43,828 nucleotides of DNA from NCBI GenBank assembly GCA_025774555.1, contig JALGVT010000023.1, positions 1 through 43,828 of the forward strand, given 5' to 3'. The stretch is from a candidate division LCP-89 bacterium (GTDB taxonomy: Bacteria; Electryoneota; B3-LCP). A program made the translations under genes and the position numbers. Of the stretch, positions 25,933 through 34,837 are shown one piece after another. Each line of letters starts with the position of its first letter. Within the stretch, counting starts at the first letter, position 1. The notes under the pieces were generated by a model. It was not told the origin of the DNA. It did no database searches and saw nothing but the letters and a program-made list of their open reading frames with translations.

Positions 25933-26175
25933 CTATTCCTTGTTGTCATCTAATATTTCGAGATTTGCCCGCATACCTTTTCGCGCGGTTGCAGCATTAA
26001 GCAGGGTACGGATAGACCTGGCAGTGCGTCCTTCCTTTCCGACGACTCTGCCAATATCATTCTCACCGACAGAAAGCTTGAACAACGTCCCTTTCTCGCC
26101 CTGCTCTTCAGTTACAGATACCCGATCAGGGTCTTCAACCAAATGTTTAACGATAAACTCAATAAACTCTTTCAT
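25933..26175 (-). CDS. khpA: KH-domain RNA-binding protein KhpA
   Basis: 80 residues, a single type II KH domain: EFIEFIVKHLVEDPDRVSV at the N-terminus and the GxxG-type loop DIGRVVGKEGRTARSIRTLLNAA. KhpA (YlqC) binds RNA, usually as a dimer with KhpB, and affects cell-wall growth and RNA stability in the bacteria where it was studied. The position between rpsP and rimM is typical. Confidence 0.94.
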   Translation of the reverse strand: MKEFIEFIVKHLVEDPDRVSVTEEQGEKGTLFKLSVGENDIGRVVGKEGRTARSIRTLLNAATARKGMRANLEILDDNKE

Positions 26176-26218
26176 GACTGACTCCGGTTAATCCTTAGAG
26201 CTAAATGCTCTGCAGGTG

Positions 26219-26281
26219 AATACGCCCCGACTAAATATCACCGAAATAATTCAGGAGTTCCACCGGCGTCGGGAAGGTATT
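26219..26281 (-). other. Imperfect long hairpin between rpsP and khpA
   Basis: AATAC and CCCGAC on one side (26219-26231) can pair with GTCGGG and GTATT on the other (26268-26281), with about 36 bases in the loop. It lies just after the rpsP stop codon and has no T-tract. It might be an mRNA processing or stability element that separates rpsP from the downstream genes. Confidence 0.35.
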
Positions 26282-27059
26282 AGCCCTCGCCTTCAGTTGA
26301 CGGCTTTTCTTCTGGCTTTTTCTGCTCTTCAGAAGCTTCAGGTTCTTCAATGTTTTCAGACTCAGAAGCTGTTGACGGCGCTTCGGCAGGTGTCTCATCG
26401 ACAGCATCGGACGTCACCTCGGCTGCCTCTGTAGTTTCACCAGCTTCACCCGGTTCTTCTATTGCATCCTTGGACTCGGTAGTTTCTGCTGCGGTATCTT
26501 TGGCTTCTACCGTTTCTTCTGATGCAACCTCAGCCTCAGACGATTTTTCTACAGCGGTTTCAGTCACTGCATCCGCTTCCTCGGATTCAGCCTTAACTTC
26601 AGTAGATTCTTCTACAGTGGTTTCGGTCTCCTTGTCTGCTTTTACCGCATCCTCAGATTCAACCTTAGCAGGCGGCTGTGTTTTCATCTTTTTTGCCTGC
26701 TCAGCGATTGCCGCTTCTTCCAGCGCCTTCAGTTTCTCTTCCTTTTCCATGCGGAAGCGTGCAACCTTATCCTTAATCTCCTCTTCACCCATACCGCGTT
26801 TCTGGAGATCGAAAGCCATCATAACGCCCTGTTTCGAAAACAGGTTTCTGACAGTATCAGAAGGGATTGCACCTTCGCTAAGCCATTTCAGCGCTTTTTC
26901 TTCGTCCATTACCAATTCTGCAGGTCTGCGCAGCGGGTTGTAATGTCCGATTTTTTCGATATAGGCTCCATCCCGCTTCTTGCGGGAATCAACTGCAACT
27001 ATACGGTAGAAAGGTTGCCCCTTGCGCCCTAAACGCATCAGGCGAAGTCTTACTGCCAC
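26280..27059 (-). CDS. rpsP: 30S ribosomal protein S16 (bS16) with long acidic C-terminal tail
   Basis: 259 residues, about three times the usual length. Residues 1-80 are a normal bS16: [38 protein letters not shown] and [17 protein letters not shown] Lys/Glu helix follows (about 90-125), then about 125 residues made almost only of Glu, Ala, Thr, Ser, Val, Asp and Pro, in loosely repeated Glu-Ala-Thr units, strongly acidic. The GTG start has GGAGG eight bases upstream. Bacteroidota S16 proteins are also extended, but usually with Lys/Ala-rich tails. The tail must reach outside the ribosome core; its role is unknown. Confidence 0.93.
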   Translation of the reverse strand: MAVRLRLMRLGRKGQPFYRIVAVDSRKKRDGAYIEKIGHYNPLRRPAELVMDEEKALKWLSEGAIPSDTVRNLFSKQGVMMAFDLQKRGMGEEEIKDKVARFRMEKEEKLKALEEAAIAEQAKKMKTQPPAKVESEDAVKADKETETTVEESTEVKAESEEADAVTETAVEKSSEAEVASEETVEAKDTAAETTESKDAIEEPGEAGETTEAAEVTSDAVDETPAEAPSTASESENIEEPEASEEQKKPEEKPSTEGEG

Positions 27060-27151
27060 GGAATATGCCTCCGTAATCTGGTTATGTATTCTCTACTTAT
27101 GCTTTGATTTATTATTTATATCGATCTTAAACTAAGAACTTATTGTCTGCT

Positions 27152-28483
27152 TTATCCCATCGGGAATGGTATCTTTGGAAATTTGCCGCCGTGTCCTTTC
27201 ACCTTTCCCATCTGCTTCATCATTGACCTGAGTTGGTCATACTGTTTGAGAAGTTGATTGACATTCTGGACGCTGGTTCCTGATCCAGCGGCGATTCTTT
27301 TGCGGCGGCTTCCATTTATGATGTGTGGTTTTCTTCTCTCCTCTGGCGTCATCGAAAGGATAATGGCTTCAGTCCTATTCAATTCGCTTTCATTAAGATC
27401 CATCCCCTTCAACTGCTTGCCCATACCCGGGATCATACTCATGATCTGATCCAGCGACCCCATCTTCCGAATCTGTTTAAACTGGTCCAGAAAATCCTCG
27501 AGAGTAAATTCCGATCTGGCGATCTTTTGCGCCATTTTCTCGGCTGTTTCCTGATCGACGGTATCCTGGGCTTTTTCCACGAGAGTAATAATATCTCCCA
27601 TTCCCAGAATTCGCGAAGCCATGCGGTCAGGATGGAATTCTTCCAGCGCATCCGGTTTTTCACCGGTTCCGATGAAGCGAATAGGTCTTCCAGTTACCGC
27701 ACGAATGGAAAGAGCAGCGCCGCCTTTAGCGTCGCCGTCCAGTTTTGTAAGAACAATTCCTGAGTAATCAAGTCTTTCGGCAAACTCTCTGGCAGCGTTA
27801 ACGGCGTCCTGTCCTGCCATTCCATCTGCAACGTACAGGATTTCCGCTGGTTTAACTGCATCCTTGATACGCGTCAACTCCTGCATCATCTCTTTGTCGA
27901 TATGCAGCCGTCCCGCTGTATCCAGGATTACAACGTCTCTACCGGTTTTCCGAGCCTCCTTGATGGATTCGGTACATATCTTTACCGGATTTTTTGTCCC
28001 CATTGCCCAGACCGGTAAATCGAGTTGTTTTCCCAACTGATTCAACTGATCTATAGCAGCGGGGCGGTAGATATCGGCCGCGACTAAGAGTGGAAACTTC
28101 CCTTTACGTCGTAGATGCAGTGCAAGTTTGGCGCAGAGAGTGGTCTTCCCCGATCCCTGCAATCCTACAATCATCAAGGGCACAGGCGGCAGACCGGAAA
28201 AATCTAACCTGCTGTGTCCTTCTCCCAACAGATGGATCAATTCATCGTTGATGATCTTGATCACCTGCTGTCCAGGAGTGATGCTTTTAAATACTTCCTG
28301 TCCGAGCGCCTTTTCCTGCACCCGTTCGATAAAGCCTTTAACCACCTTAAAATTGACGTCCGCTTCCAAGAGGATTCGACGGATTTCCCGCATGGACTGT
28401 TGGATATTCTGCTCGGTCAGCTTTCCATGTCCACGCAGTTTTTTAAAGAAGTCCTCGAACCTCGATGTAAGCTGGTCAAACAT
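27152..28483 (-). CDS. ffh: Signal recognition particle protein Ffh (SRP54)
   Basis: 443 residues. The N domain (LTSRFEDFFKKLRGHGKLTEQNI) precedes the GTPase domain with G1 VGLQGSGKTTLCAKLA, DVVILDTAGRLHID, TKLDGDAKGGAALS and GTGEKPDALEEFHP. The Met-rich M domain follows (QIMSMIPGMGKQLKG, NGSRRKRIAAGSGTSVQNVNQLLKQYDQLRSMMKQMGK), which binds signal peptides and 4.5S RNA. With 4.5S RNA and FtsY it delivers membrane proteins to the Sec translocon. It heads the conserved ribosomal/SRP gene group. Confidence 0.97.
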   Translation of the reverse strand: MFDQLTSRFEDFFKKLRGHGKLTEQNIQQSMREIRRILLEADVNFKVVKGFIERVQEKALGQEVFKSITPGQQVIKIINDELIHLLGEGHSRLDFSGLPPVPLMIVGLQGSGKTTLCAKLALHLRRKGKFPLLVAADIYRPAAIDQLNQLGKQLDLPVWAMGTKNPVKICTESIKEARKTGRDVVILDTAGRLHIDKEMMQELTRIKDAVKPAEILYVADGMAGQDAVNAAREFAERLDYSGIVLTKLDGDAKGGAALSIRAVTGRPIRFIGTGEKPDALEEFHPDRMASRILGMGDIITLVEKAQDTVDQETAEKMAQKIARSEFTLEDFLDQFKQIRKMGSLDQIMSMIPGMGKQLKGMDLNESELNRTEAIILSMTPEERRKPHIINGSRRKRIAAGSGTSVQNVNQLLKQYDQLRSMMKQMGKVKGHGGKFPKIPFPMG

Positions 28484-28534
28484 AAGGGGTAACTGTGTAA
28501 TTTAGTATATAATTATCTGAAAAGCAACGGTTAT

Positions 28535-29026
28535 TTAATCATCTTGATAACGCGAAATAATCTTTCTGATAATGTCACTGCTGGATCGATTTTCAGTCAA
28601 TGGAACTCGAATAATCTTACCACCGGCTTGTATAACTTCCTCTGCGCCAACGATCTCATTTTCCTGGTAGTCAGCGCCCTTGACTAAGAAATCGGGTTTT
28701 AACCTGCGGATCAGCTCTAATGGCGTATCCTGATCGAAAAACGTAACCACGTCAACCTGTCTCAGACAAGATAAGGCAAAAGCGCGGTCATCCTGCTGGA
28801 TGAGGGGTCTTTTATCACCTTTTAATCTCTTGACAGAAGCATCGGAATTAGCAGCCACTATAAGAATATCTCCATGCAGGCGTGCGATCAGGAGATAATC
28901 GAGATGCCCGCGATGCAGCAGATCGAAGACGCCATTCGTAAAAACTACCTTTAATCCCTTCTGCTTCCAGGCATCACGCATGCCGAAGAGCTCATCCCAA
29001 TCTTCAACAATTTTTCCCATATCCAT
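28535..29026 (-). CDS. rfaE2: D-glycero-beta-D-manno-heptose 1-phosphate adenylyltransferase
   Basis: 163 residues, a stand-alone cytidylyltransferase-fold enzyme, equal to the C-terminal half of HldE. The nucleotide-binding motif is VVFTNGVFDLLHRGHLDYL (HRGH), followed by DASVKRLKGDKRPLI and the C-terminal RSSSDIIRKI. It makes ADP-heptose from heptose-1-phosphate and ATP, for LPS or S-layer glycans. The kinase half (rfaE1) lies upstream, but a tRNA gene sits between the two. The glycosyltransferase at 4556-5611 is a possible user of ADP-heptose. Confidence 0.93.
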   Translation of the reverse strand: MDMGKIVEDWDELFGMRDAWKQKGLKVVFTNGVFDLLHRGHLDYLLIARLHGDILIVAANSDASVKRLKGDKRPLIQQDDRAFALSCLRQVDVVTFFDQDTPLELIRRLKPDFLVKGADYQENEIVGAEEVIQAGGKIIRVPLTENRSSSDIIRKIISRYQDD

Positions 29027-29065
29027 AGTTGTTCACCCGAGACGTACCTAATGCGGGAAGCGATG

Positions 29066-29139
29066 TGGGCGATATCGGATTCGAACCAATGACCTCTGGT
29101 ATGTGAGACCAGCGCTCTAACCAACTGAGCTAATCGCCC
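29066..29139 (-). tRNA. tRNA-Val (anticodon CAC)
   Basis: The acceptor stem pairs GGGCGAT with ATCGCCC, with A as discriminator base. The D arm reads AGCTCAGTTGGTTAGAGC. The anticodon stem CTGGT/ACCAG holds the loop CTCACAT with anticodon CAC (valine). The T arm has GGTTCGAATC. The gene does not encode CCA. It lies between rfaE2 and rfaE1 on the same strand and closely resembles the tRNA-Val(UAC) at 36759-36836. Confidence 0.95.
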
Positions 29140-29169
29140 GAAAAGCTCGTCTTATAGTAAGCAGATGTA

Positions 29170-30168
29170 TTACGCTCCGCTGCTCAGTATTGCATCAATC
29201 AGTTTTTCCCGATCTATCGGGACTACGCCAACGTCACCACAAACGATTCCAGCGGCGTAATTTGATAACATCATGGCTTCTTGTAAAGGCGCACCTGCAA
29301 CCTTTGCCACCACAAGGGTTGCTATTACTGTGTCGCCTGCTCCGGAAACATCATGAATCTTACTGGCAAAGGTGGGAATGTAGATAGGTTTTTCCCCGGG
29401 CCCCTGGAACAGACACATTCCTTTCGCACCCAGTGTAATCATTATATTCCTGCATTTGAGACGCTCAAAGAGTGTCTGCGCCGTATTGAAAAGAGAATCA
29501 TCAGATTCTATTTTAATTCCCAGGGCTTCCTCGGTCTCGCGCCGGTTCGGTTTGAGGAGATCTACTCCTCGGTAATCCCAGAAGTTCTTGAACTTTGGAT
29601 CAACAGCTATAAAGATGCCCTTATCTCTGCAGATAGAAACAACTTCCTTAATTAACCCGGGAGTAATGACCCCCTTGTTGTAATCTTGAAGAACCACGCC
29701 GTCAATTGTTTCAAGTTTACTGCGGAATAACGCTAACAGCTTCTTCTCAATACTTGCGGACAGATTCTCCTTCGATTCTACGTCCGCTCTCACCACATGC
29801 TGATCGTGTGCTATAATACGGGTTTTAATAGTCGTCGGTCTCTCAGGATCGGTAATGACTCCATCAGAATTTACACCGATAGTATCAAAAAGTTTTCGAA
29901 TATGTTCGCCGGAGATATCGTCACCGACCACACCAATTGGCAGCACATCAGCGCCGAGGTTAAATATATTATATACGACATTGGCAGCTCCTCCCAGCTT
30001 TACTGTTTCAGAGGTTACCTCGACAACCGGCACGGGAGCTTCAGGGGAAATGCGCCTTACACTACCCCACATATAACTGTCCAGCATCAAGTCGCCAATT
30101 ACTGCGACTTTCTTATTTTTAAAGCTGTTAAAAAGCTCTTTTAAACGGGATTGATTGAAATTCATCAT
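29170..30168 (-). CDS. rfaE1: D-glycero-beta-D-manno-heptose-7-phosphate kinase
   Basis: 332 residues of the PfkB/ribokinase family, equal to the N-terminal half of HldE. Motifs: VIGDLMLDSYMWGSVRRISPEAPVPVVEV, KLGGAANVVYNIFNLGAD, LQDYNKGVITPGLI, DPKFKNFWDYRGVDLLKPNRRE, and the active-site region VSGAGDTVIATL with the catalytic Asp. It phosphorylates heptose-7-phosphate at C1. Two adjacent ATG codons are possible starts. A TTGCTT-17-TATATT promoter lies upstream, and the transcript probably runs through the tRNA-Val into rfaE2. Confidence 0.94.
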   Translation of the reverse strand: MMNFNQSRLKELFNSFKNKKVAVIGDLMLDSYMWGSVRRISPEAPVPVVEVTSETVKLGGAANVVYNIFNLGADVLPIGVVGDDISGEHIRKLFDTIGVNSDGVITDPERPTTIKTRIIAHDQHVVRADVESKENLSASIEKKLLALFRSKLETIDGVVLQDYNKGVITPGLIKEVVSICRDKGIFIAVDPKFKNFWDYRGVDLLKPNRRETEEALGIKIESDDSLFNTAQTLFERLKCRNIMITLGAKGMCLFQGPGEKPIYIPTFASKIHDVSGAGDTVIATLVVAKVAGAPLQEAMMLSNYAAGIVCGDVGVVPIDREKLIDAILSSGA

Positions 30169-30195
30169 AGTTTTCTATCACTTTATTGTCAGCAT

Positions 30196-30224
30196 AATAT
30201 AATAATAATTCACAATGAAAGCAA
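30196..30224 (-). promoter_or_regulatory. Sigma-70-like promoter for rfaE1
   Basis: On the minus strand, TTGCTT, a 17-base spacer and TATATT lie about 30 bases upstream of the rfaE1 start. Confidence 0.5.
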
Positions 30225-30329
30225 CATATTTTAAATCTGCATTAGAAGAATTGCTGATTACAGTAAGAGCTTGGCGTTTATATCCTAAAGAGTTTCTTTA
30301 TCATTCATTAACTTCATCTGATAAAATGT

Positions 30330-30356
30330 TAAAGTTATCTTAAAACATGCCGATAA
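30330..30356 (+). promoter_or_regulatory. Sigma-28 (FliA) promoter of the MerR-flagellin operon
   Basis: TAAA, exactly 15 bases, then GCCGATAA: a perfect match to the bacterial sigma-28 consensus. Transcription would begin near 30363, about 40 bases before the MerR gene. This marks the MerR gene and flagellin as late flagellar genes. Confidence 0.85.
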
Positions 30357-30401
30357 AAAAAGTGAGATGAAATTTAATATAAAACCGAAGGGGGTGAAAG
30401 A

Positions 30402-30761
30402 ATGAGATCAGGTAAGATACCTGAAAATTCCCTGTATTCAATAGCACAGGTCAACGCTATGACTGGTGTTGCGAAACCAACTATTCGGTTTTGGGAAAAG
30501 GAGTTCGGCGATTTTCTCAATCCGATACGGACACAGGGAAACCAAAGGCGCTACGAAAGGTCCGACATTGAAACCATCGAACGAATCAACCACCTCGTTC
30601 GAGTCGAAGGTTTCACTTTAGAAGGCGCTAGAAAAAAACTGGATTCCGAAATCATATCAGAATCTGAACAAGAGCTTCCCAACAACGATCAATTGGCGAA
30701 ACTGGCAGATACAATGTCAGATTATCTGTTGAAGAAGCTGCTTGAGAAATCAACTGTGTAA
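30402..30761 (+). CDS. MerR-family DNA-binding regulator linked to flagellin
   Basis: 119 residues. The winged helix-turn-helix of the MerR family covers residues 10-85: YSIAQVNAMTGVAKPTIRFWEKEFG, RTQGNQRRYERSDIETIERINHLV and EGFTLEGARKKL. A short C-terminal helix may allow dimerisation; there is no ligand-binding domain. AGGGGGTG precedes the ATG. It lies directly behind a sigma-28 promoter and 41 bases before flagellin, without a terminator between them. It may regulate flagellin or late flagellar genes, which is an inference. The gene at 36101-36430 encodes a related short MerR protein. Confidence 0.85.
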   Translation: MRSGKIPENSLYSIAQVNAMTGVAKPTIRFWEKEFGDFLNPIRTQGNQRRYERSDIETIERINHLVRVEGFTLEGARKKLDSEIISESEQELPNNDQLAKLADTMSDYLLKKLLEKSTV

Positions 30762-30802
30762 AAATCTAAAAAGAATAAATAAGATCAAGGGGGTATGCCG
30801 AG

Positions 30803-31636
30803 ATGAGCACACGAATCAATCACAACATCCTGTCAATGACTGCACAGCGTAGTATCTGGAACTCGCAGAATGATCTGGATAAGGCGGTACAGCGTCTTTC
30901 GACAGGACTTAGAATCAATAATGCCTGGGATGATCCTGCAGGATTGGCGATTTCTGAACGCTTCCGCGCACAGATAGCTTCGATGGAAGAAGCCGAGAAA
31001 AACGCCAATTACAACATCAATATGATGCAAACCGCAGAAGGCGCTCTTGCAGTGCTCGATGAAATGCTGGTCCGTATGCGCGCACTTGCAATCGAATCGT
31101 CGAACGGCGCGCTTACCAGTTCAGACCGTTCTGCACTTAACCTGGAATTCCAACAGTTGAAATCTGAAGTTAACCGGATTGCTCAAGTCACCAATTATAA
31201 TGGTCTCAATCTGTTGGATGGTAGTTTCTCGAACACCGGCATCAAATTCCACATTGGCACAGAGAACGTTCTAAACGAAGACTACTATTTTGTCAATTTC
31301 AACAACATGTCCGCTTCGGCTCTGGGATTGACGGGCATAGACATCACGACGACAATCAGCGCACAGAGTTCGATTGGATCAATTGACGCTGCGATCGATT
31401 CAAAGGATACTGAGCGTACTAGAATCGGCGCCTATGTCGAACGGCTTCAGGGCACTATATCCCAGTTAATGACCGCCACTGAAACGGCATCAGCATCTGA
31501 ATCGATGATTCGTGATGCTGACATCGCAGCCGAGATGTCTAACTTTGTACGCGCACAAATTCTGATGCAAACCGGTATATCAATGTTAGCACAAGCCAAC
31601 ATGGTGCCACAGATGGTCGCTAGCTTAGTTGGATAA
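30803..31636 (+). CDS. fliC: Flagellin
   Basis: 277 residues, a short flagellin made mainly of the conserved D0/D1 helices. N-terminus: INHNILSMTAQRSIWNSQNDLDKAVQRLSTGLRIN and DDPAGLAISERFRAQI. C-terminus: MIRDADIAAEMSNFVRAQIL and LAQANMVPQMVASLVG. The variable middle is only about 60 residues, so domains D2/D3 are absent. It is exported by the flagellar type III apparatus and builds the filament. Its ribosome binding site (AAGGGGGT) lies eight bases before the ATG, and a tiny three-codon frame (ATGCCGAGATGA) overlaps the start. It is expressed from the sigma-28 promoter upstream. Confidence 0.96.
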   Translation: MSTRINHNILSMTAQRSIWNSQNDLDKAVQRLSTGLRINNAWDDPAGLAISERFRAQIASMEEAEKNANYNINMMQTAEGALAVLDEMLVRMRALAIESSNGALTSSDRSALNLEFQQLKSEVNRIAQVTNYNGLNLLDGSFSNTGIKFHIGTENVLNEDYYFVNFNNMSASALGLTGIDITTTISAQSSIGSIDAAIDSKDTERTRIGAYVERLQGTISQLMTATETASASESMIRDADIAAEMSNFVRAQILMQTGISMLAQANMVPQMVASLVG

Positions 31637-31650
31637 CTTACCTGATTATT

Positions 31651-31682
31651 AAAAAAGTCCGGCGTCTGCCGGACTTTTTTTT
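31651..31682. terminator. Bidirectional terminator between flagellin and ferredoxin
   Basis: GTCCGGC and GCCGGAC form a 7-bp GC stem with a 4-base loop. Six A on the left and eight T on the right give a T-tract in both directions, so it can end both the plus-strand flagellin and the minus-strand ferredoxin transcripts. Confidence 0.9.
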
Positions 31683-31690
31683 ATCCAGAC

Positions 31691-31897
<207 letters not shown>

Positions 31898-31939
31898 CTA
31901 TAGAAGTCATCACGAGAACAAACTACTAAACTGCACTCA

Positions 31940-32497
31940 TCAAACTTCCAGTATTTCAGCTTCCTTTTGCTTAAGGATTTCGTCTATTTTTTCTGTATGT
32001 TGATCTGTCAGTTTTTGACATTGTGTCTGATGTTTTTTAGCCTCGTCTTCAGAAAGGTTGCTACCTTTCTCCTCGCGCTTGATCTGATCGTTAGCATCAC
32101 GGCGGATATTTCGAACTGCAACGCGTGCGTCTTCAGCATATTTCTTGACGAGCTTTACCAATTCCTTACGTCTCTCTTCAGTGAGGATGGGAATCGCCAG
32201 CCGGATAAAAGTGCCGTCATTGACAGGAGTTAACCCGAGATCGCTTTTTAAAATCTCCTTTTCAATATCGCCAATGATATTCTTTTCCCAGGGCTGAATG
32301 ACGATCAGCCTCGGTTCCGGTGTTGACAGACTCGCCACCTGATTCAGCGGAACATTACTCCCGTAATAGTCAACCTTAATATTGTCCAACAAGGCAACGG
32401 AAGCTTTTCCTGTTCTGATTTTAACCAAATCTCCTTTGAAACTCTCAACCGATTTGGTCATACGAATTTCGGCGTCATCTAAGATCGGGTGATCCAT
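31940..32497 (-). CDS. frr: Ribosome recycling factor
   Basis: 185 residues, normal length. Motifs: an N-terminal MTKSVESFKGDLVKIRTGKAS, VPLNQVASLSTPEPRLIVIQPWEK, LTEERRKELVKLVKKYAEDARVAVRNIRRDAND, and the C-terminal helix ending LKQKEAEILEV. With EF-G it splits the post-termination ribosome. It follows pyrH by four bases in the rpsB-tsf-pyrH-frr group. Confidence 0.97.
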   Translation of the reverse strand: MDHPILDDAEIRMTKSVESFKGDLVKIRTGKASVALLDNIKVDYYGSNVPLNQVASLSTPEPRLIVIQPWEKNIIGDIEKEILKSDLGLTPVNDGTFIRLAIPILTEERRKELVKLVKKYAEDARVAVRNIRRDANDQIKREEKGSNLSEDEAKKHQTQCQKLTDQHTEKIDEILKQKEAEILEV

Positions 32498-32501
32498 TTT
32501 G

Positions 32502-33218
32502 TCACCTCACGACAAGTGTACCGACTTTTTCTCCCATTAGCAACTTCTTCAGATTGCCGGGTGTCATAATATTAAAAACCCGAATGGGTACTTCATTGTC
32601 CATACATAATGCGACCGAAGTCGCATCCATAACGCGTAACTCTCGTTGAATTACTTCGGTATATGTCAAAGTTTCGAACTTGCTGGCATCAGGGTTCATC
32701 TCAGGATCGGAATCGTATATCCCGTCCACACGTGTACCTTTTAGTATTATATCGGCATGAATCTCGATCGCTCGAAGAGTCGCCGCTGTGTCACTGGTGA
32801 AATAGGGGTTGCCGGTTCCTGCAGCGAAGACCACCACCCGTCCCTTTTCCAGATGCCTGACCGCTCTGCGCAAGATAAACGGTTCAGCGAGTTCTTGAAT
32901 TTCAATTGCAGACTGTACACGAGTGACGATGCCCATTTTTTCAAGGGCGTCCTGCAGCGCCAGAGCGTTGATGACCGTCGCCAGCATTCCCATCTGATCA
33001 GCGATAGCTCGATCCATTCCCTGCGCTGAAGCCTGCATTCCTCGAAAAATATTTCCTCCGCCTATAACTATGGCAATCTCAAGATCGAGTTCATGTATCT
33101 CTTTAATTTCACCAGCGATTCTAAGGACACTTTCGGGATCAATGCTATAGCCGCCCCGTCCCGCCATTATTTCGCCGGTAAGTTTCAGGAGAACGCGTTT
33201 GTACTGCAAAGCACTCAC
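32502..33218 (-). CDS. pyrH: UMP kinase
   Basis: 238 residues of the amino-acid-kinase fold. Motifs: [58 protein letters not shown] and [14 protein letters not shown]. It phosphorylates UMP to UDP using ATP and acts as a hexamer. Its start overlaps the tsf stop codon by four bases, showing translational coupling. Confidence 0.97.
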   Translation of the reverse strand: MSALQYKRVLLKLTGEIMAGRGGYSIDPESVLRIAGEIKEIHELDLEIAIVIGGGNIFRGMQASAQGMDRAIADQMGMLATVINALALQDALEKMGIVTRVQSAIEIQELAEPFILRRAVRHLEKGRVVVFAAGTGNPYFTSDTAATLRAIEIHADIILKGTRVDGIYDSDPEMNPDASKFETLTYTEVIQRELRVMDATSVALCMDNEVPIRVFNIMTPGNLKKLLMGEKVGTLVVR

Positions 33219-33814
33219 TCGCCAACCTTCAAACGAGAGAATCGTTTCAGGATTATGTTTTCGCCTAGTTTTGCAGCAGCTTCGGTAATCAGGTCACCGA
33301 CGGTTTTATCTGGATCCTTGACAAAAGGCTGCTCTAAAAGGCAAACTTCAGAGAAGAATTTATCCAGTTTGCCGGTGATGATCTTTTCAATTACTTCAGG
33401 CGGTTTCTTCTTACCGCTTGCTTCCATCTGACCGATATAGATTTCTTTCTCCTTAGCAATAGTCTCATCAGAGATATCATCTCTTGAAACCGCTGTAGGA
33501 CTGGAAGCAGCAATATGCATGGCGATATTCCTCGCCATAGTTTTAAACTCATCTGTATTCGCAACGAAATCGGTCTCGCAATCTATCTCAACTAACACAC
33601 CCAGCTTAGCGCCGGTGTGAATATAAGCTTCAACGATGCCTTCATTTGCTTCTCTACCAGCTCTTTTGGCTGCCTGCGCCAGACCGGATTTGCGAAGGAA
33701 TCCAATAGCTTTTTCCTCATTACCATCCGTTTCGACGAGAGCTTTTTTGCAATCCATCATACCGGCGCCGGTTTTTAATCTAAGCTCTTTAACAGCCTGT
33801 GGTGAAATGCTCAT
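33215..33814 (-). CDS. tsf: Elongation factor Ts (short form)
   Basis: 199 residues, much shorter than E. coli EF-Ts (283) but like the short forms known from Thermus. The N-terminal UBA-like domain has [25 protein letters not shown]. The core has [18 protein letters not shown] with the TDFV motif that contacts EF-Tu, and the C-terminus has [18 protein letters not shown]. It is the nucleotide exchange factor of EF-Tu. It lies 54 bases downstream of rpsB, in the standard order. Confidence 0.96.
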   Translation of the reverse strand: MSISPQAVKELRLKTGAGMMDCKKALVETDGNEEKAIGFLRKSGLAQAAKRAGREANEGIVEAYIHTGAKLGVLVEIDCETDFVANTDEFKTMARNIAMHIAASSPTAVSRDDISDETIAKEKEIYIGQMEASGKKKPPEVIEKIITGKLDKFFSEVCLLEQPFVKDPDKTVGDLITEAAAKLGENIILKRFSRLKVGE

Positions 33815-33868
33815 TTATATCTCCAGTGCGATTGTCTATCAAGGAATTCGATTATTACAAGTATCGAA

Positions 33869-34837
33869 TCACTCCTTTTTATCCTTGTTTTCGGATTCAT
33901 TTACCTGGGTGGTCTCTTTTTTCAGTTCAGTCTTTTGCGCAGGCGCAGCTTCCCTGGGCTCTGGCGTCATTTTAGGTTTTTCTTCAGGTTTAGCCATAAC
34001 TGTGGATTGATCATCCGACTGTTTTGGCGCATCAGCCTGTGCCGATTCCTGCTTTGGACGCTTTCTCGGACGGCGGCGTCTTGGAGGCGGTTTCGGTTTG
34101 TCCATCGCCTCACCGCTGTCCGGTAATGCAGGTTCTGTTACACCTCGCTCGACTGCAACTGCTAAAGCTTCTTCCATAACTTCGGTTAAAGCCCGCGTTA
34201 TCAGCCCAATTGATTTGAAAGCGTCATCATTTCCCGGAATAGGGTACTGGACAAGATCCGGATCGGTGTTGGTATCTACGATTGCAATAATCGGGATGTT
34301 TAGTTTCCGAGCTTCAGCTACGGCGATGTGTTCTTTCTTTATATCAGCGATAAAGACAGCGCCAGGTAGTTTCTTCATATCGCGGAAACCACCCAGTGCA
34401 CGATCCAGTTTGGCTTTATCCTTCTCGATGGTCAGGCGCTCTTTCTTAGATATCTTCTCATAGGTGCCATCTGTGGAGTATCTTTCCAGAGTCATTAATG
34501 TCTTCAGACTCTTCCTGATCGTAGAAAAGTTGGTTAACATGCCTCCGAGCCAGCGTTCGCAGACATAGGGCATTTTAATCCGTTCTGCTTCAGAACGAAT
34601 AATATCTTTAGCCTGTTTCTTAGTGCCGACCAACAGCACTTTTTCTCCCTTTCTGACAACCTCTGAAAGGGCGTTACAAGCTGCATCAATACAGACTTGT
34701 GTTTTTTTCAGGTCGATAATATGAATGCCGTGTTTTGCGCCGAAGATGTATTTCGACATCTTTGGGTCCCATCTCCGAGTGAGGTGTCCAAAGTGGGTGC
34801 CAGCTTTAAGCAGTTGTTGAATGGATACGTTTGGCAT
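33869..34837 (-). CDS. rpsB: 30S ribosomal protein S2 (uS2) with charged C-terminal extension
   Basis: 322 residues. The first ~232 are a normal uS2: LLKAGTHFGHLTRRWDPKM, IIDLKKTQ, VLLVGTKKQAKDII, ERWLGGMLTNFSTI, IADIKKEHIAVAEARKLNIPIIAIVDTNTDPD. The last ~88 residues are low complexity: a very basic PKPPPRRRRPRKRPK block, then a Pro/Glu/Lys/Gln-rich stretch ending NKDKKE. Such tails are absent from E. coli S2 (241 residues). Together with the acidic S16 tail, this makes two 30S proteins with disordered charged extensions. It opens the rpsB-tsf-pyrH-frr group. Confidence 0.95.
   Translation of the reverse strand: MPNVSIQQLLKAGTHFGHLTRRWDPKMSKYIFGAKHGIHIIDLKKTQVCIDAACNALSEVVRKGEKVLLVGTKKQAKDIIRSEAERIKMPYVCERWLGGMLTNFSTIRKSLKTLMTLERYSTDGTYEKISKKERLTIEKDKAKLDRALGGFRDMKKLPGAVFIADIKKEHIAVAEARKLNIPIIAIVDTNTDPDLVQYPIPGNDDAFKSIGLITRALTEVMEEALAVAVERGVTEPALPDSGEAMDKPKPPPRRRRPRKRPKQESAQADAPKQSDDQSTVMAKPEEKPKMTPEPREAAPAQKTELKKETTQVNESENKDKKE

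Noticed and set aside
26350..26943. A 197-residue Ser/Ala/Val-rich open frame on the plus strand
   Set aside because: It is the antisense reading of the Glu/Ala/Thr codon repeats in the rpsP tail, has no ribosome binding site and no recognisable domain.
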